Assembly: GCA_015179125.1 (NCBI GenBank)
Contig: WHVA01000281.1
Span: 62,001 to 126,000 of the forward strand
Direction of reading: 5' to 3'
Origin: Gautieria morchelliformis
Taxonomy: Eukaryota; Basidiomycota; Agaricomycetes; Gomphales; Gomphaceae
DNA length: 64,000 nt
This document shows, in pieces, positions 1-10,505 of this stretch. A model generated the notes under the pieces. The model had not been told where the DNA came from and made no database searches. It saw only the letters and a list, made by a program, of their open reading frames with translations. Positions within the stretch are counted from its first letter, which is position 1. Each line of letters starts with the position of its first letter. Both the position numbers and the translations under genes were made by a program.

Positions 1-596
1 TCAAAACAAGCCAAAGCCTTGCCAGACCCGCCCAAGGCACCAGCTCCTTCCCAAAGGCCGCCGTAGCCCCAGTGTTCAATCCCAAGCCCCTGTTCCTTGG
101 CCCAAGGCAAGCTGCAACCACATCCCTGCCAAGAGATGGCCCGGCCCTGATGGACGTAGATGCCACACACAGAAGCGGCTGCCCCTTGGTGACTTGCTAC
201 CGATGCCGCAAGTCTGGTCACTGTGCCCAAGAGTGCCCCCAGGGCTTCAATTTTTGAACCATGACCGGCGAAGAAAAACTAGAGATGGTCCTGGAGCTCC
301 TTGCCCTGACCGATGCAAGCCTAGCAACTCCCAAGTCGGGAGAGGGACCCACGACTCGAGAGGTGATGGAGGATGCATAAGAACCAATGTTGGGTTTTGT
401 AGACCACAGGGGGTGAAAAGTGTGCCCTGTTGCCTGTACATAACTGGTTCTCTTGCCTTGAAGTCGAGAATGAAATGCCCCCCCTCATATCACCTGTGCA
501 AGAGAATTTCGTGGAAGCCACACAGAAACCCGCCCCCGTCCTCCATATGTACATGCCCCAACTTCGCACCTTCTAAAAAGGAATGCCAAGACATCC

Positions 597-1028
597 ATGA
601 TCAGCTCAGTCAGCTCCACCAAACCCCTGGTGGTCAAGGTGGAAATTCAGACCACTGACACTAGAGAGGTTAAGTCCAGACCTGCCCTGATTGACAGTGG
701 GGCCACCGGGATGTTCATGGGTCGAGCATACATGGAGAGGCACTGTCTTAGCACACAGAAGATCCAGAAGCTTATCTACATATGCAATGTAGACAGGAGT
801 CTGAACACCTTGGGAGCAGTTACAAAGGTCTTAGATGCCATCCTCCAGTTCAACAGGCATTCAGAGAGGACTACGTTCATAGTCGCCTCCCTTGGGGTGC
901 AAGACATCATCATTGGCTTCCCTTGGCTCTGTGATCATAAACCGGAGATTGACTGGCAATCCAGCGAGATTTCCATGAGCCACTTCCCAGATAGGTACCA
1001 CACCTGCCAACTGAGGGGAAGGAAATAA
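597..1028 (+). pseudogene. Retroviral-type aspartic protease remnant (G1)
   Basis: The open stretch contains the protease core ALIDSGATGMF, where DSG is the catalytic triad start, followed about 75 residues later by VQDIIIGFPWL, matching the hydrophobic-hydrophobic-Gly motif that closes gypsy proteases. In gypsy elements this domain cleaves the Gag-Pol polyprotein. The catalytic Asp is intact, but the frame has stops on both sides, so no functional polyprotein is possible. The copy at about 32.3 kb has DCG in place of DSG. Confidence 0.8.
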
Positions 1029-1132
1029 GACAGGCTGAGAGGAAGCTGCCAAAGTGCTGCTCGGGCCCACACCCAGCCATTGTCGATGAGAGTGATGGCA
1101 CAGATGACAAAGCCAATGACACTCTCAGAACC

Positions 1133-1590
1133 TCAGGAAGTCATACGACAGGCCTTAGGGAGGCTTCGGGAGTACAAACTGTTCCTTAAATCCAAGAAAC
1201 GTGAGTTCAAGAAAACCTGAATCAAATATGTTGGGCTCATTGTCTCGGAGGGAGCAGTAGAGATGGACCCGGTGAAGGTGAAGGGTGTCTCAGAGTGGCT
1301 GACACCTCGGAACCAGTGCAAAGTACAGTCCTTTATTGGCTTCATAAACTTCTACCATCAGTTTATCCAGGACTTCTCCCATCCCACTCAGCCCCTCTTT
1401 GACCTGATCAAGAAGGATGCCCCCTGGGTTTAGACCAAGGCCAAGCAAGCCACCTTCAACAAGCTCAAGCAGCTAATCACCCCTGCTCCCATCCTTGTAT
1501 TCCCAGACAACCATTGCCCCTTCCGAGTGGAAGCCGACTCATCTGATGCGACTACCGCGGCCGTCCTTGTAGCGGTTATGCGCAGTAGCT
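1133..1590 (+). pseudogene. RT C-terminal and RNase H start remnant (G1)
   Basis: The plus-strand translation shows the tail of a gypsy reverse transcriptase: KYVGLIVSEGAVEMDPVKV, then VQSFIGFINFYHQFIQDFS, then ADSSDATTAAVL, the beginning of the RNase H domain. In-frame stops interrupt it near 1220 and 1433. The palm domain with YxDD is deleted upstream. The match to the LGxxNFYRxFI signature of Ty3 RTs makes the family assignment safe. Confidence 0.8.
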
Positions 1591-1736
1591 AGATACTAGA
1601 AGCTCAGCGAACAAGGCAGTTCACTGTATGTATTAGTACTGTACCTAGATACTAGAAGCTATGAATGTAGTGAGTACTTCTGTATCTAGACGTGGATAGA
1701 AAGAGTACGCACCTCCGCGAACAAGGCAGTTCACTG
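1589..1736. repeat. Two interleaved direct repeats at a transposon junction
   Basis: CTAGATACTAGAAGCT occurs at 1589-1604 and 1645-1660, and GCGAACAAGGCAGTTCACTG at 1607-1626 and 1717-1736. The block sits exactly between the plus-strand G1 remnant and the minus-strand G2 remnant. It may be filler DNA or part of an unrecognised element. Confidence 0.7.
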
Positions 1737-1764
1737 AGGTGCCGCTAACTAAGACGTTGTACTA

Positions 1765-2470
1765 TATACGGCCTTGGGCATACACCCGAGGCTGCTGACA
1801 TGGAACGACCCCCTGCCCGACCTCCCCTCGACCCTGCCTGCGTTCTAGCTTATCCCCGATAACCCCAACAGTCCCCGAGGAAGCGTTGGATGTCATTGAA
1901 CATCCTGGGCCTCCTCCATTCACGGATGCGTTGCATTTTGTCCACATCCGTGTGCACACCTTGGGTGTCTATGATGTGGCCAAGGCACTCCATTCTTTCT
2001 GAGTAGAGGTCCACTTTCTTCTTGCTTAAGAAGAGGTGATCTTTCCGTAGTCTGTAGAAGACTATGCAGAGATGCTCCTCCTGCTCTTTAATCGAGTGTG
2101 AGAAGATAAAAATGCCGTCCATATATATACATGAATGAAGTGACCTATGCAGTCATGGAAGATTGCAGTCATCAGCCATTGGAATGTTGATGGCACATTG
2201 CAATCCCCATCTGGATTACTTGGCTTCGAAATGTGCCAAGTATTGTTGCAAATGCAGTCTTTGCAACATCCTCTGGACAGATCCAGATCTGCTCATATGC
2301 TTCAGACATATTGAGCATTGTCCGGTATTGGCAGCACGCTATGCACTATGTTGCTGCAGATAATGTCCTGATCTGGGAGGGGTGTAACATCCTTCACCAT
2401 ATTCTCATTCTGCTGGTGCAGATCAAAGACAGTGCATAGTGTGCCATTTTTCTTTGGTATGCAGAGCATT
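1765..2470 (-). pseudogene. RT fragment of gypsy family G2
   Basis: Minus-strand translation gives part of a gypsy reverse transcriptase. From high to low coordinates it has a palm segment with MSEAYEQI, the active-site region in which YMDD has become MDGIFIFS, and the block FLSKKKVDLYSERMECLGHI. The same segments occur at 17.6-18.8 kb in the larger G2 copy, which keeps YMDDIFIF. Frameshifts and stops are frequent. The fragment lacks gag, integrase and LTRs. Confidence 0.8.
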
Positions 2471-3075
2471 GGCACCACTTAGTGTGCCACCGCCAGTATC
2501 CATGTTAGGGATTGTCCACAAAGTAGCTACCTATTTATGAACATTTACTAGGTAGTTAATGAGTTTCAAATGTCCTCACAAAAGGTTGTATTAATATTTC
2601 TATGCTACACTCACATTGGGTCCACAAGATACAACAATCTCTTGATAGTTTAGCTAAGAATCCCCCACGGTCACATGACTATCACATGACATCAAAAACA
2701 GCTCAAAGTCACCTGATCATCCACAGTCATCTGACAATCTGACCTCAAAGTCACCTGATTATCTGCAGTCACCTGACAATCACATGACACAGTCACATGA
2801 CCTCAATCCAGCTTGAAGTCACATGACAATCACATGAGCGTGGGAGTTTCTTACATACTCTTAGCTTTACTGTCACAGAGCTGTGACTTTAACCCAGAAT
2901 AGCAATAGAACCTTCCACAGCCTTCGAATAGTTTCCAAATCTTTCCTGAAGCTTCTCTAAGCTTCCACAAGGTTCTGGGCAGTAGTTACTGTAGGAGGTG
3001 AACACATAAGCCAGGAGCAAACCACGTCACCCCGTGTCACCCCATTGTGACAACATATGCGCAGTCTCATTGTTC
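2471..3075. other. Non-coding DNA with TCACATGAC repeats
   Basis: No gene is visible. Between about 2665 and 2835 the motif TCACATGAC or TCACCTGA recurs many times with irregular spacing, giving a degenerate minisatellite rich in CACATG-type E-box cores. The rest is AT-rich and unrecognised. Confidence 0.5.
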
Positions 3076-3564
3076 TGTTAGCAACTAGGGGCTATGGCAG
3101 GGAAGGTTCAGTAGAGTTCTTAGAAAGCTAGAATCAAATATACTCTCTCAGTGAATTTATTGTCACTGATGTATTAATACAATACCTAGAATTAAATATA
3201 CTACATGATTTTCAGTCAACATGCTATGTAAATATGAAGAATACTACTCGCCTCTCTCAGTGAATTTATTGTCACTGAGAGAGGAGTGTAATCCTGTCTC
3301 AGAAGGCATATACTTGCACCCGGCCCTTTAGCGCCCAAGGGCTCGCGCGTCGAAGTCATTTCAAACTCCGCTGGGTGCAGCCGCCTGTGAAAGTAGAAAT
3401 AACAGAATGAAATGGAGAGATAGAGAGTGACTGGAAAATTTCGAAAATAAGCAGAGAAATGGATGCATGGTACAAGAACAATGTGAGAAACAATTGGAAA
3501 CACCACACAATAAATTGAACATATTATGCTTGATTTTGGTGCAGGAGCATAAATGCACCAAACA
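3076..3564 (-). mobile_element. Solo Ty1/copia-type LTR (489-bp family)
   Basis: The LTR runs from TGTTAGCAAC to ATGCACCAAACA on the plus strand and is read in reverse. It is bounded by perfect 5-bp target-site duplications TGTTC at 3071-3075 and 3565-3569. Its inverted partner at 31397-31884 has the same length and layout. It carries a 12-bp perfect hairpin (3251-3262 with 3273-3284). No internal coding DNA is present, so it is a solo LTR left by LTR-LTR recombination. It is grouped with copia because its start and organisation resemble the LTR attached to the copia polyprotein at 23.2 kb. Confidence 0.88.
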
Positions 3565-3652
3565 TGTTCTACTTTTTATTGTCCAACGTGCCTATTGTAG
3601 TTTAGCTCCCATTGTTCTCCTAGACTATAAAGTAGGTAGTTAGAAGTCTTTC

Positions 3653-4124
3653 TGTCAGGGGACACCCTGTTTTCCATTCCCAGTTCTGACTCCATTTCCG
3701 ACTCCGCTTATGGTTCCGATTCCATCTCCACCTCCGCTTTCAGAAATGATTCTGCTTCTGGGAGAACTTCCACCAGTTCTGTTCGCTTTGCCAGTTCCAC
3801 TCCAATTTCTGACTTCTGCTCTCGGAACAGTGTCGGAAATCAAGCAACTCGTGTAATAGGTGGCATCAAGGGACGATCAAGGGTCAGGGAGGTCAGGGGG
3901 ATGCAGGGTTGATGGCGGGTGCCAAGTGTTGTCCCTGGCTGCGCAGTGTAGTATAATACGGGCTCGCTGACATCGGGGGTCCTTAGACTTTTCTCTTTGG
4001 ATTTCCCCTTGTCAGGTGAGAATCACCTCTCTTGTATACTCTGTCCATTTATACATACTTTGGATTTCCCCTTGTCAGTTGTGTGGTAGTGTGATCTCCA
4101 CAACCAGCCAGGGTTGCCCTTACA
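3653..4124 (+). mobile_element. LTR-C copy (472 bp)
   Basis: It begins TGTCAGGGGACACC and ends GGTTGCCCTTACA, with TG...CA termini. Closely related copies occur at 18068-18556 and, in pieces, at 31293-31396, 31885-32010, 36853-37004, 47150-47196 and 48955-48983. The flanks CTTTC and GCAGA do not match, so this copy is either a rearranged solo LTR or one LTR of a deleted element. It contains the promoter-like run TAGTATAATACGGG shared by all copies. Confidence 0.8.
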
Positions 4125-4165
4125 GCAGAAAAGTCTCTCCCCTAGAGGACCGGCGGTCGTACTGT

Positions 4166-4818
4166 TGTTACGACCGTTCATTTCCAACTTCCGATCTTCA
4201 GTTCTGCAACACTTTCCGCCCCTCCGATATTTCCAACATTCCGCCCATTGTTCTATTCCCTTGTTCTTTCGACTCTATTACTCGGACCCACCGGACCCAT
4301 TTCATCGTTCATCAAGAACACATATCCGGTCACCCTTGTAGTTCGTTGTCAGACATGTTTTCCCGACCCCTTGTCCTTTGCCATTGTTTTACCTTACCCT
4401 GAACCCCCCTGTAGTCCCATTGTTCCCAATTAGTTAGTTCCCACGCATTGTCTACTCGACTTCCGCTTCCCCTGGAATTTGCTTAGTACTACCCCATTAC
4501 CTGTTGTCTCAGCTCTTTGTATAAAAGCCTGTCATGTATGTCTGTTATTCTGCAATCAGATAATCACCTTCGATACTTGATTTCCTTTGCTCCATCTCCT
4601 GTTCTTAGCACAGCGAGTCTAGCAAGACCTCAGTCTCTCCGCCTTCTGTCTTCCGCCTCAATTCCGCCTCAAGTTCCGACCAACCTTCAGTTCAGTACAT
4701 TCCGACTTCCGACTCATTTCCGAAATACTTAGGGCGATAGTTCATTGGGGGCGCAACCTACAAGTTGAAGCCGCTGTCCTTTCCAGTTCCGACTTAGCGG
4801 AAATCTCGATACGTAACA
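4166..4818 (+). repeat. 5' LTR of G3
   Basis: A 653-bp LTR with TG...CA ends. It contains a TATA box (TATAAAA, 4520-4526), and 34 nt downstream AATCAGATAAT at 4554-4564, which is conserved in the 3' LTR and in LTR-B copies. It differs from the 633-bp 3' LTR by point changes and small indels, so the insertion is not recent. Confidence 0.92.
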
Positions 4819-4820
4819 GT

Positions 4821-4831
4821 ATTATCTGATT
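4821..4831 (+). promoter_or_regulatory. Candidate self-priming primer binding site of G3
   Basis: Two bases after the 5' LTR lies ATTATCTGATT, the exact reverse complement of AATCAGATAAT in the LTR at 4554-4564. The latter sits where transcription should start, about 30 nt after the TATA box. This is the arrangement known from Tf1/sushi-type chromoviruses, which prime reverse transcription with the 5' end of their own mRNA rather than a tRNA. The pairing is seen in the sequence; its function is inferred. Confidence 0.75.
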
Positions 4832-4851
4832 CCCACCCGATAACTATCGCT

Positions 4852-6653
4852 ATGCCTCCTCGTACCACAGCTACTTCAGCTCGACCAGGAGCTGTTGAAG
4901 CTCTCTCTTATTTTGGCAGTCTCAGATCCGCAGCACCAAGGCACGTGGAACCCTCCGGCAGCTCTCGTACTGACGATGAGCTTTCCGATGCTTTTCCGCA
5001 ACGATTCGAAGAAGTTCCTGACGCTAATCCCGACGACAATCCCGACTATGACGGAAACTCGACGAGTAGCAGCGGCGAACAAACAGCAGCGTCATTCCGA
5101 CGCCCAGCTCCACCAGGACCACCTCCAGGCGGCCCTCATGGCGGCCCACCCGGCGGTCCCCCAGGCGGTCCTCCACCTCCAATTCCACCTCAGATTCCTG
5201 CCAACCCAGTTCCTGTTGAAAGGTCTGCAGGATAGGTTGCATATGTGTGGGGGAGTCGTAAGGTCGTAGATAGACATGGATAGAATAGAGATGGGAATAC
5301 AACTTCGGTTGTATGCGCTAACACCGCGCGCAGTGACAACAACGGACACACCAACCGACACCAACGTCCAGTCAAAGATAACACGGGTGGCTTCACTGAG
5401 TCAACAAGATGGAGATTATACTGCCTGAAGTTTTCTACATACAATACTAACTATTTAACTGGTAGTCGCGCTGGTAGTGGCGCTTTGATAGTATGTAGAA
5501 GGGTCGCAGGGAAATCAAGTGCCGCCGGCACATTATGATGCGCCGGTGCTCAACCTCGGTCAGGGGATCCGAAGCTGCGCTTCGGATCTTGGTCTGGATA
5601 TTAATAACAGTTCAGCCCGCGCCAGTTCCGGATCTTGCACAAGCCATCGCCATGCTAGCCGGACAACTTCAGCGCCCGGCCCAAGCACCACCACGCCCCA
5701 AGACAAAGGTCCGCGAACCAGATCAATTCGACGGTTCCGACCCCAAGAAGCTCCAGCCATTTCTGGTCCAGCTTCAACTCAACTTCTGCGATCGTCCCGA
5801 CGCCTTTCCCGACGACGAACGAAAGGTCAATTATGCCCTTTCCTATCTCCGAGGCACGGCTCTCGACTACTTCGAACCCGCCCTCATGGATCCGTTCGCT
5901 CTCGTCGACTGGGCCGACGATTACCACAACTTCGTTTCCAAACTCCGCAGCAACTTCGGACCATTTGATATGGAAGCTGATGTGGAAAATGAACTCGATA
6001 AGCTTTGTATGAAAGACACTCATAAGATAGCTAAATATATCGTCACATTCCAGCAGCTTGCTCCTCGAGTCCAATGGGGAGAAGCCACACTCCGATGCCA
6101 GTTTTACATGGGCTTGCCATCCCGGATCAAGGATGAAATTGCCCGTGTTGGAAAACCCGCCACCCTTACCGACCTTCGCAACCTTTCCCAATCCATCGAT
6201 TCGCGCTACTGGGAAAGACATTCCGAGATCGCTCGCGAAACTTCCGCCCAGAGCAAGGACGACAAGTCTTCCGACAACAAGTCTGACAAAGACAAGAAGA
6301 AGACTAGTTCCGGAAGCAACAACTCCGGAAACAACAACAGCAACAGTTCCGGCTCCAACTCCGGCAATCGGAACAACAACTCCACCCCTCGCAATAACCA
6401 GGCCTCTGGTTCCAACACCAACACCCGGAAGAGCACTCCGGACCTTTCCGACAAACTTGGGAAGGATGGAAAACTAACCCCTGTAGAACGCCAGCGTCGC
6501 ATGGACAACAACCTTTGCCTTTTCTGCGGCAAAGGCGGTCACGTCGCTCGCGATTGCACCCGAGCTTCCACTTCCACTGCTAAGGCCAAGGGCCGTGCGG
6601 CGAAGACGGAAGAGAAATCCAAACCGGCTCCCGCTACGGATGCAAAAAAATAG
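4852..6653 (+). pseudogene. G3 gag, split by a solo LTR
   Basis: The Gag reading frame starts at 4852 with a Ser/Asp-rich and then Pro/Gly-rich N-terminus. It is interrupted at 5214-5609 by an inserted LTR and resumes at VPDLAQAIAML to run to the TAG at 6651. The second part holds a capsid-like retrotransposon Gag domain (REPDQFDGSDPKKLQPFL, then about 150 helical residues), a long Asn/Ser/Lys-rich linker and a CX2CX4HX4C zinc knuckle (CLFCGKGGHVARDC) for RNA binding. Removing the insert and one copy of its target duplication brings the two halves into one frame. As it stands the gene cannot make full-length Gag. Confidence 0.88.
5214..5609. mobile_element. 396-bp solo LTR-like insertion in G3 gag
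   Basis: The segment has TGTTGAAAGG...TTAATAACA ends and is flanked by GTTCC (5209-5213) and GTTCA (5610-5614), a nearly perfect 5-bp duplication. Deleting it with one duplication restores the gag frame, which fixes the boundaries. It contains a 9-bp perfect hairpin arm pair GATCCGAAG / CTTCGGATC near 5565-5588. No other copy was recognised in the window. Confidence 0.75.
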
Positions 6654-6690
6654 TCAGCAGTCCTCTGGCCTCCACACGAGCTGAGGGCTG
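6644..6690 (+). promoter_or_regulatory. Candidate gag-pol -1 ribosomal frameshift signal
   Basis: Gag ends GCA AAA AAA TAG. The heptamer A AAA AAA (6644-6650) is read in phase as X XXY YYZ and directly precedes the stop. Slipping back one base leads into a frame that stays open to the protease and RT. After a 7-nt spacer, CAGTCCTC (6658-6665) can pair with GAGGGCTG (6683-6690), an 8-bp stem with one G-U pair and a 17-nt loop. Heptamer, spacer and stem fit the known -1 frameshift design; activity is inferred. Confidence 0.75.
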
Positions 6691-9600
6691 TGTTGACCCC
6701 ATTCGTGCGACAAATGAGGTTAAACTCAACGCATCCGCTCTTTCGTCCTCCGACTCCCTCTCTGTTCCACTCACTTCCGACACCATTTCCGCACCCCCGT
6801 TCACAGCATTGATCGACTCCAGTTCGACTCATTGTTTCCTCGATTCCGACTTTGTTTTGAAACATAAACTTCCGACCCGCAACATTCCGGCAATTCCGCT
6901 CCACCTTTTTGATGGGTCGTCTAACACGGCAATTTCCCAAGTCGTGGACCTGTCTATCCGTTTCGCTACTGGGGACAACCATGAAGTTACATTTTACGTT
7001 ACTCTGCTAGATTCTAGCTGTTCCGTTGTACTAGGACACAATTGGCTCACCCGATATAATCCGTCGATTAACTGGGCATTGGGTCAAATCCAGGTCCATA
7101 CCCCGGATCATCTTCCGTCTATTCCGACGTCGTCCGCAAAGATGGCTCAGGCCTCTTCTGCAACTCCGCTTGTGGATTCAGTTCCGCACTCCGGTCCCGC
7201 TTTAGCACCTCCACCCCTCGAAGCTCCTCGAATTGCGCTCGTTTCCGCCACCGCTTTCCGCGTATTGCAACGGCAAGAAGATACGACCGTTTTCCAGCTT
7301 CACCTTTCTGACTCGGCTTCAGTCAAGGCTCATTCCGCCTCGACTTCTGCTCCGGTCGACATGAGCTCAGTCCCGGAAGAATATCGTGACTTCCCGGACG
7401 TGTTCAATAAGGCCAAAGCCAATAAACCTGCTGAACATCGACCTTACGATTTGAAGATAGATTTGGAAGAAGGAGCATCTCCGCCCCTCGGACTGATCTA
7501 CTCCCTTTCGCAAAGTGAACTCCAGACTCTCCGAGAGTTCGTCAATGAACATCTCAACATGGGCTTTATCCGCCCTTCGCTGTCTCCGCACGGCGCTCCG
7601 GTCCTTTTCGTCAAGAAGAAGGATGGAACTCTCCGCCTCTGCGTCGATTTCTGCGGACTCAACGCCCTCACCAAGAAGGACAAATATCCGCTTCCGCGCA
7701 TTTCCGACCTACTCGACACTCCCCGCAGGGCGAAGATCTACGCCGGGGTTGACCTCCGGCATGCTTATCACCTTGTCCGCATCCAGGAAGGTGACGAGTG
7801 GAAAACCACTTTCCGCACCCGCTACGGTGCTTTTGAGTGGGTTGTCATGCCTTTCGGTCTAACCAATGCTCCCGCCACTTTTCAGCGATTCATGAACGAC
7901 GTATTTTCCGACCTTCTCGACGTATGCGTTCTAGTCTACATTGACGACATCCTCATTTATTCCAACACACCGGAAAAACATCGGGAACATGTCCGCGAAG
8001 TACTCCGCCGTCTCCACAAACACCATCTCTACGCAAAAGCAGAGAAATGCGAATGGCATCGCGACACGGTCGAATACCTCGGCTACATCCTCTCTCCAAC
8101 AGGTCTTACCATGGCAGAGGACAAAGTCAAGGCAATTCAAGAATGGCCGGAACCCCGACGTGTTAAGGATGTGCAGTCCTTCCTTGGCTTCGCCAATTTT
8201 ACCGGCGTTTCATTTATAATTTTTCCCGACATTACTGTTCCGCTCACGCATCTCACCAGGAAGGGTGCCCCATGGAATTTCACTCCGGAATGCCGTTCCG
8301 CATTTGAAGCCCTCAAATCGGCCTTCACTACGGCTCCCATACTCGGTTTCTGGATTCCTGATGCCCAACTTGTACTCGAAACCAATGCTTCCGACTACGC
8401 GCTAGCCACCATTCTTTCCATCATTTCCCCCGACGAAGGAGAAATTCATCCGATCGCCTTCCATTCCCGCACCTTTTCCGCCCCAGAACTCAATTATGAC
8501 GTCCACGATAAGGAACTACTTGCGATTTTCGAAGCCTTCAAAATCTGGAGACACTACCTCGAAGGTCCAACTTATCCAATTGACGTTGTAACGGATCATA
8601 AGAACCTTGAGTATTTTGCAACGACTAAGATTTTGACTCGCCGTCAAGTCCGCTGGTCTGAATATCTCTCACAGTTCAACATGGTGATCCGCTTCGCCCC
8701 GGAAAGCTGGAGCAAAACCCGACGCGCTCACTAGACGTTGGGACGTCTACCCAAAAGAGGGAAGTAGCGACTATGCCAGCGTTAATCCGCACAATTTCCG
8801 CCCAGTATTCTCTACTGAGCAACTGGCATCGTCCCTGCGTGCCACAGCATTGCAGTTTCCGCTACTCCGCGCCTCATTATGGACACCGAGTCTCTCCATT
8901 CCGACATCTGTTCCGCACTTCATTCCGACCCCATCTCCGCAACCCACCTCGATGACCCCACCAGTCCTGGATGGTCCCTCGATTCCGACGGATTTCTCCG
9001 GTACAAGTCCCGGATTTACGTTCCGGATACCAACGATCTACGACTTCGCGTATCCAGCAAAGCCACGATCACCCGCTCTCAGGACACCAAGGCCAGAACA
9101 AAACCCTCGACATAATCGACATACCTACACTTGGCCTCTTCTCCGCACGATGGTCCAAGACTACTGCAAGTCATGCACCACCTGTATGCGAGCCAAGCCT
9201 CAACGTCACAAACCCTATGGCCTCCTGAAGCAACTTCCGATCCCGGAACAACCGTGGAATTCGATATCCATGGATTTCATTGAGAAACTTCCTAAGTCAT
9301 CTGGCTATGATACCATTCTAGTGATCGTTGACCGCCTTACAAAGCAGTCCATCTTTATTCCGACATACGACACCATCACTTCCGCCCAGCTCGCACAGCT
9401 CTTCATGCTCCATCGGACCCGAGGATCAGAATTCATGTCCTCCTTTTTCCGCACACTCGGCAAGGCTCTCGACATGAAGCTCCACTTCACTTCCGGTTAT
9501 CATCCCGAAGGAGACGGACAACGGAACGTACTAATCAGACCCTTGAGCAGTATCTCCGGTCTATTGCAACTACCAACAAGCAATTGGTCCGACCTCTTCC

Positions 9601-10265
9601 GCTCGTGAATTTGCCTACAACAATGCGCCTTCCACTACCACTGGAATTTCACCTCTTTACGCAACAAGGGCTACCACCCGAATCTCGCCATCCACCCGAA
9701 CGCGACCTCGCCTCTGCAAGAGCCCGAGACTTCGTTGTGGAACTTGACGACCTTCACCACACCTCCGAGAGAACATTCCGCTGCACAAAGAGATACCAAA
9801 CTTCCACCGATCGGAAACGCTTCCACAACCAGCATTCGAGATTGGCGACAAAGTCTTTGTCAAAGCGGAAAACTTCCGCACTACCGCCCCTCGAAGAACT
9901 CTCTGAAAAATACCTTGGTCCTTACGAGATCATCGCTAAGGCCGGCAGTCGTTCTTTCACTCTCAGACTTCCTGACAATATGCACGCAGTACACCCGGTA
10001 TTCCATGTCTCCATGCTTGAGCCCGCAGTTCCGAATACAATTCCGAATCAAGAACAACCTCCGCCTCCGCCAGTCATCATCGACGGAGAACCGGAATATG
10101 AATCTCGGAAATTCTCAACTCCAAGCTCAACAGACGATACCGCTGCCAACTCCAGTACCTAGTCAAGTGGGCAGGCTATGAAAACACCGACGAAGAGACC
10201 TCGTGGATTTCCGCCACGGAACTAGACCACGCCTCTGACCTCGTCCCGATTTCCACAAGTCATAT
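6650..10265 (+). pseudogene. G3 pol: protease, RT, RNase H, integrase, chromodomain
   Basis: The -1 frame opens at 6650 and is uninterrupted to 8734. The protease core is DSSSTHCF (DSG changed to DSS). RT spans about 7440-8000 with YIDD at 7937-7948. RNase H has LETNASDYA where LETDASDYA is usual, losing a catalytic Asp. After 8734 several frameshifts split the rest. The integrase zinc region (HPLSGHQGQ ... CKSCTTC) and the first core Asp (SMDFIE) remain, but the segment around the second Asp is deleted: FMLH runs straight into RGSEF. A chromodomain (YLVKWAGY ... TSWI) ends the polyprotein near 10240, which places the element among chromoviruses. Confidence 0.9.
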
Positions 10266-10505
10266 CCTGATAAGCCTGGCCCCATTTCCGCGCCTAGTCA
10301 TTTCTGACCTCAATTCCGATACCCATTGTTTTCTTACAGTTCTCAAGTTACGTGTCAAACCCGATTGATTTCCGATTACGCTATTTTCCGACACTTCAAG
10401 AAATTCTAATTACAAGTCACTCGCCACCCTACTCCTCCCTCATCGTCTCCGCCTCAACCTCTCCTTCCGCTTCTGGCTCTTTTTCCACCTCCCCTACCTC
10501 GACAC

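Larger units (their letters stand above)
1..1590 (+). mobile_element. Decayed Ty3/gypsy fragment (family G1)
   Basis: This is the 3' part of a gypsy retrotransposon with gag, protease and RT/RNase H remnants in order on the plus strand but in several frames. A Gag zinc knuckle of CX2CX4HX4C form (CYRCRKSGHCAQEC) lies at 195-236. A protease follows at about 597-1028 and an RT tail plus RNase H start at about 1130-1590. Most of the RT, including the YxDD box, is missing between about 1080 and 1130. No LTR was found. It ends abruptly near 1590 against a minus-strand fragment of another family, so it is a rearranged relic. A second relic of the same family lies at 32.1-32.5 kb. Confidence 0.85.

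Noticed and set aside
4163-4168. G3 LTR starting at the first TG (4163)
   Set aside because: The 3' LTR starts TGTTACG after ATAC, so the shared boundary is at 4166.
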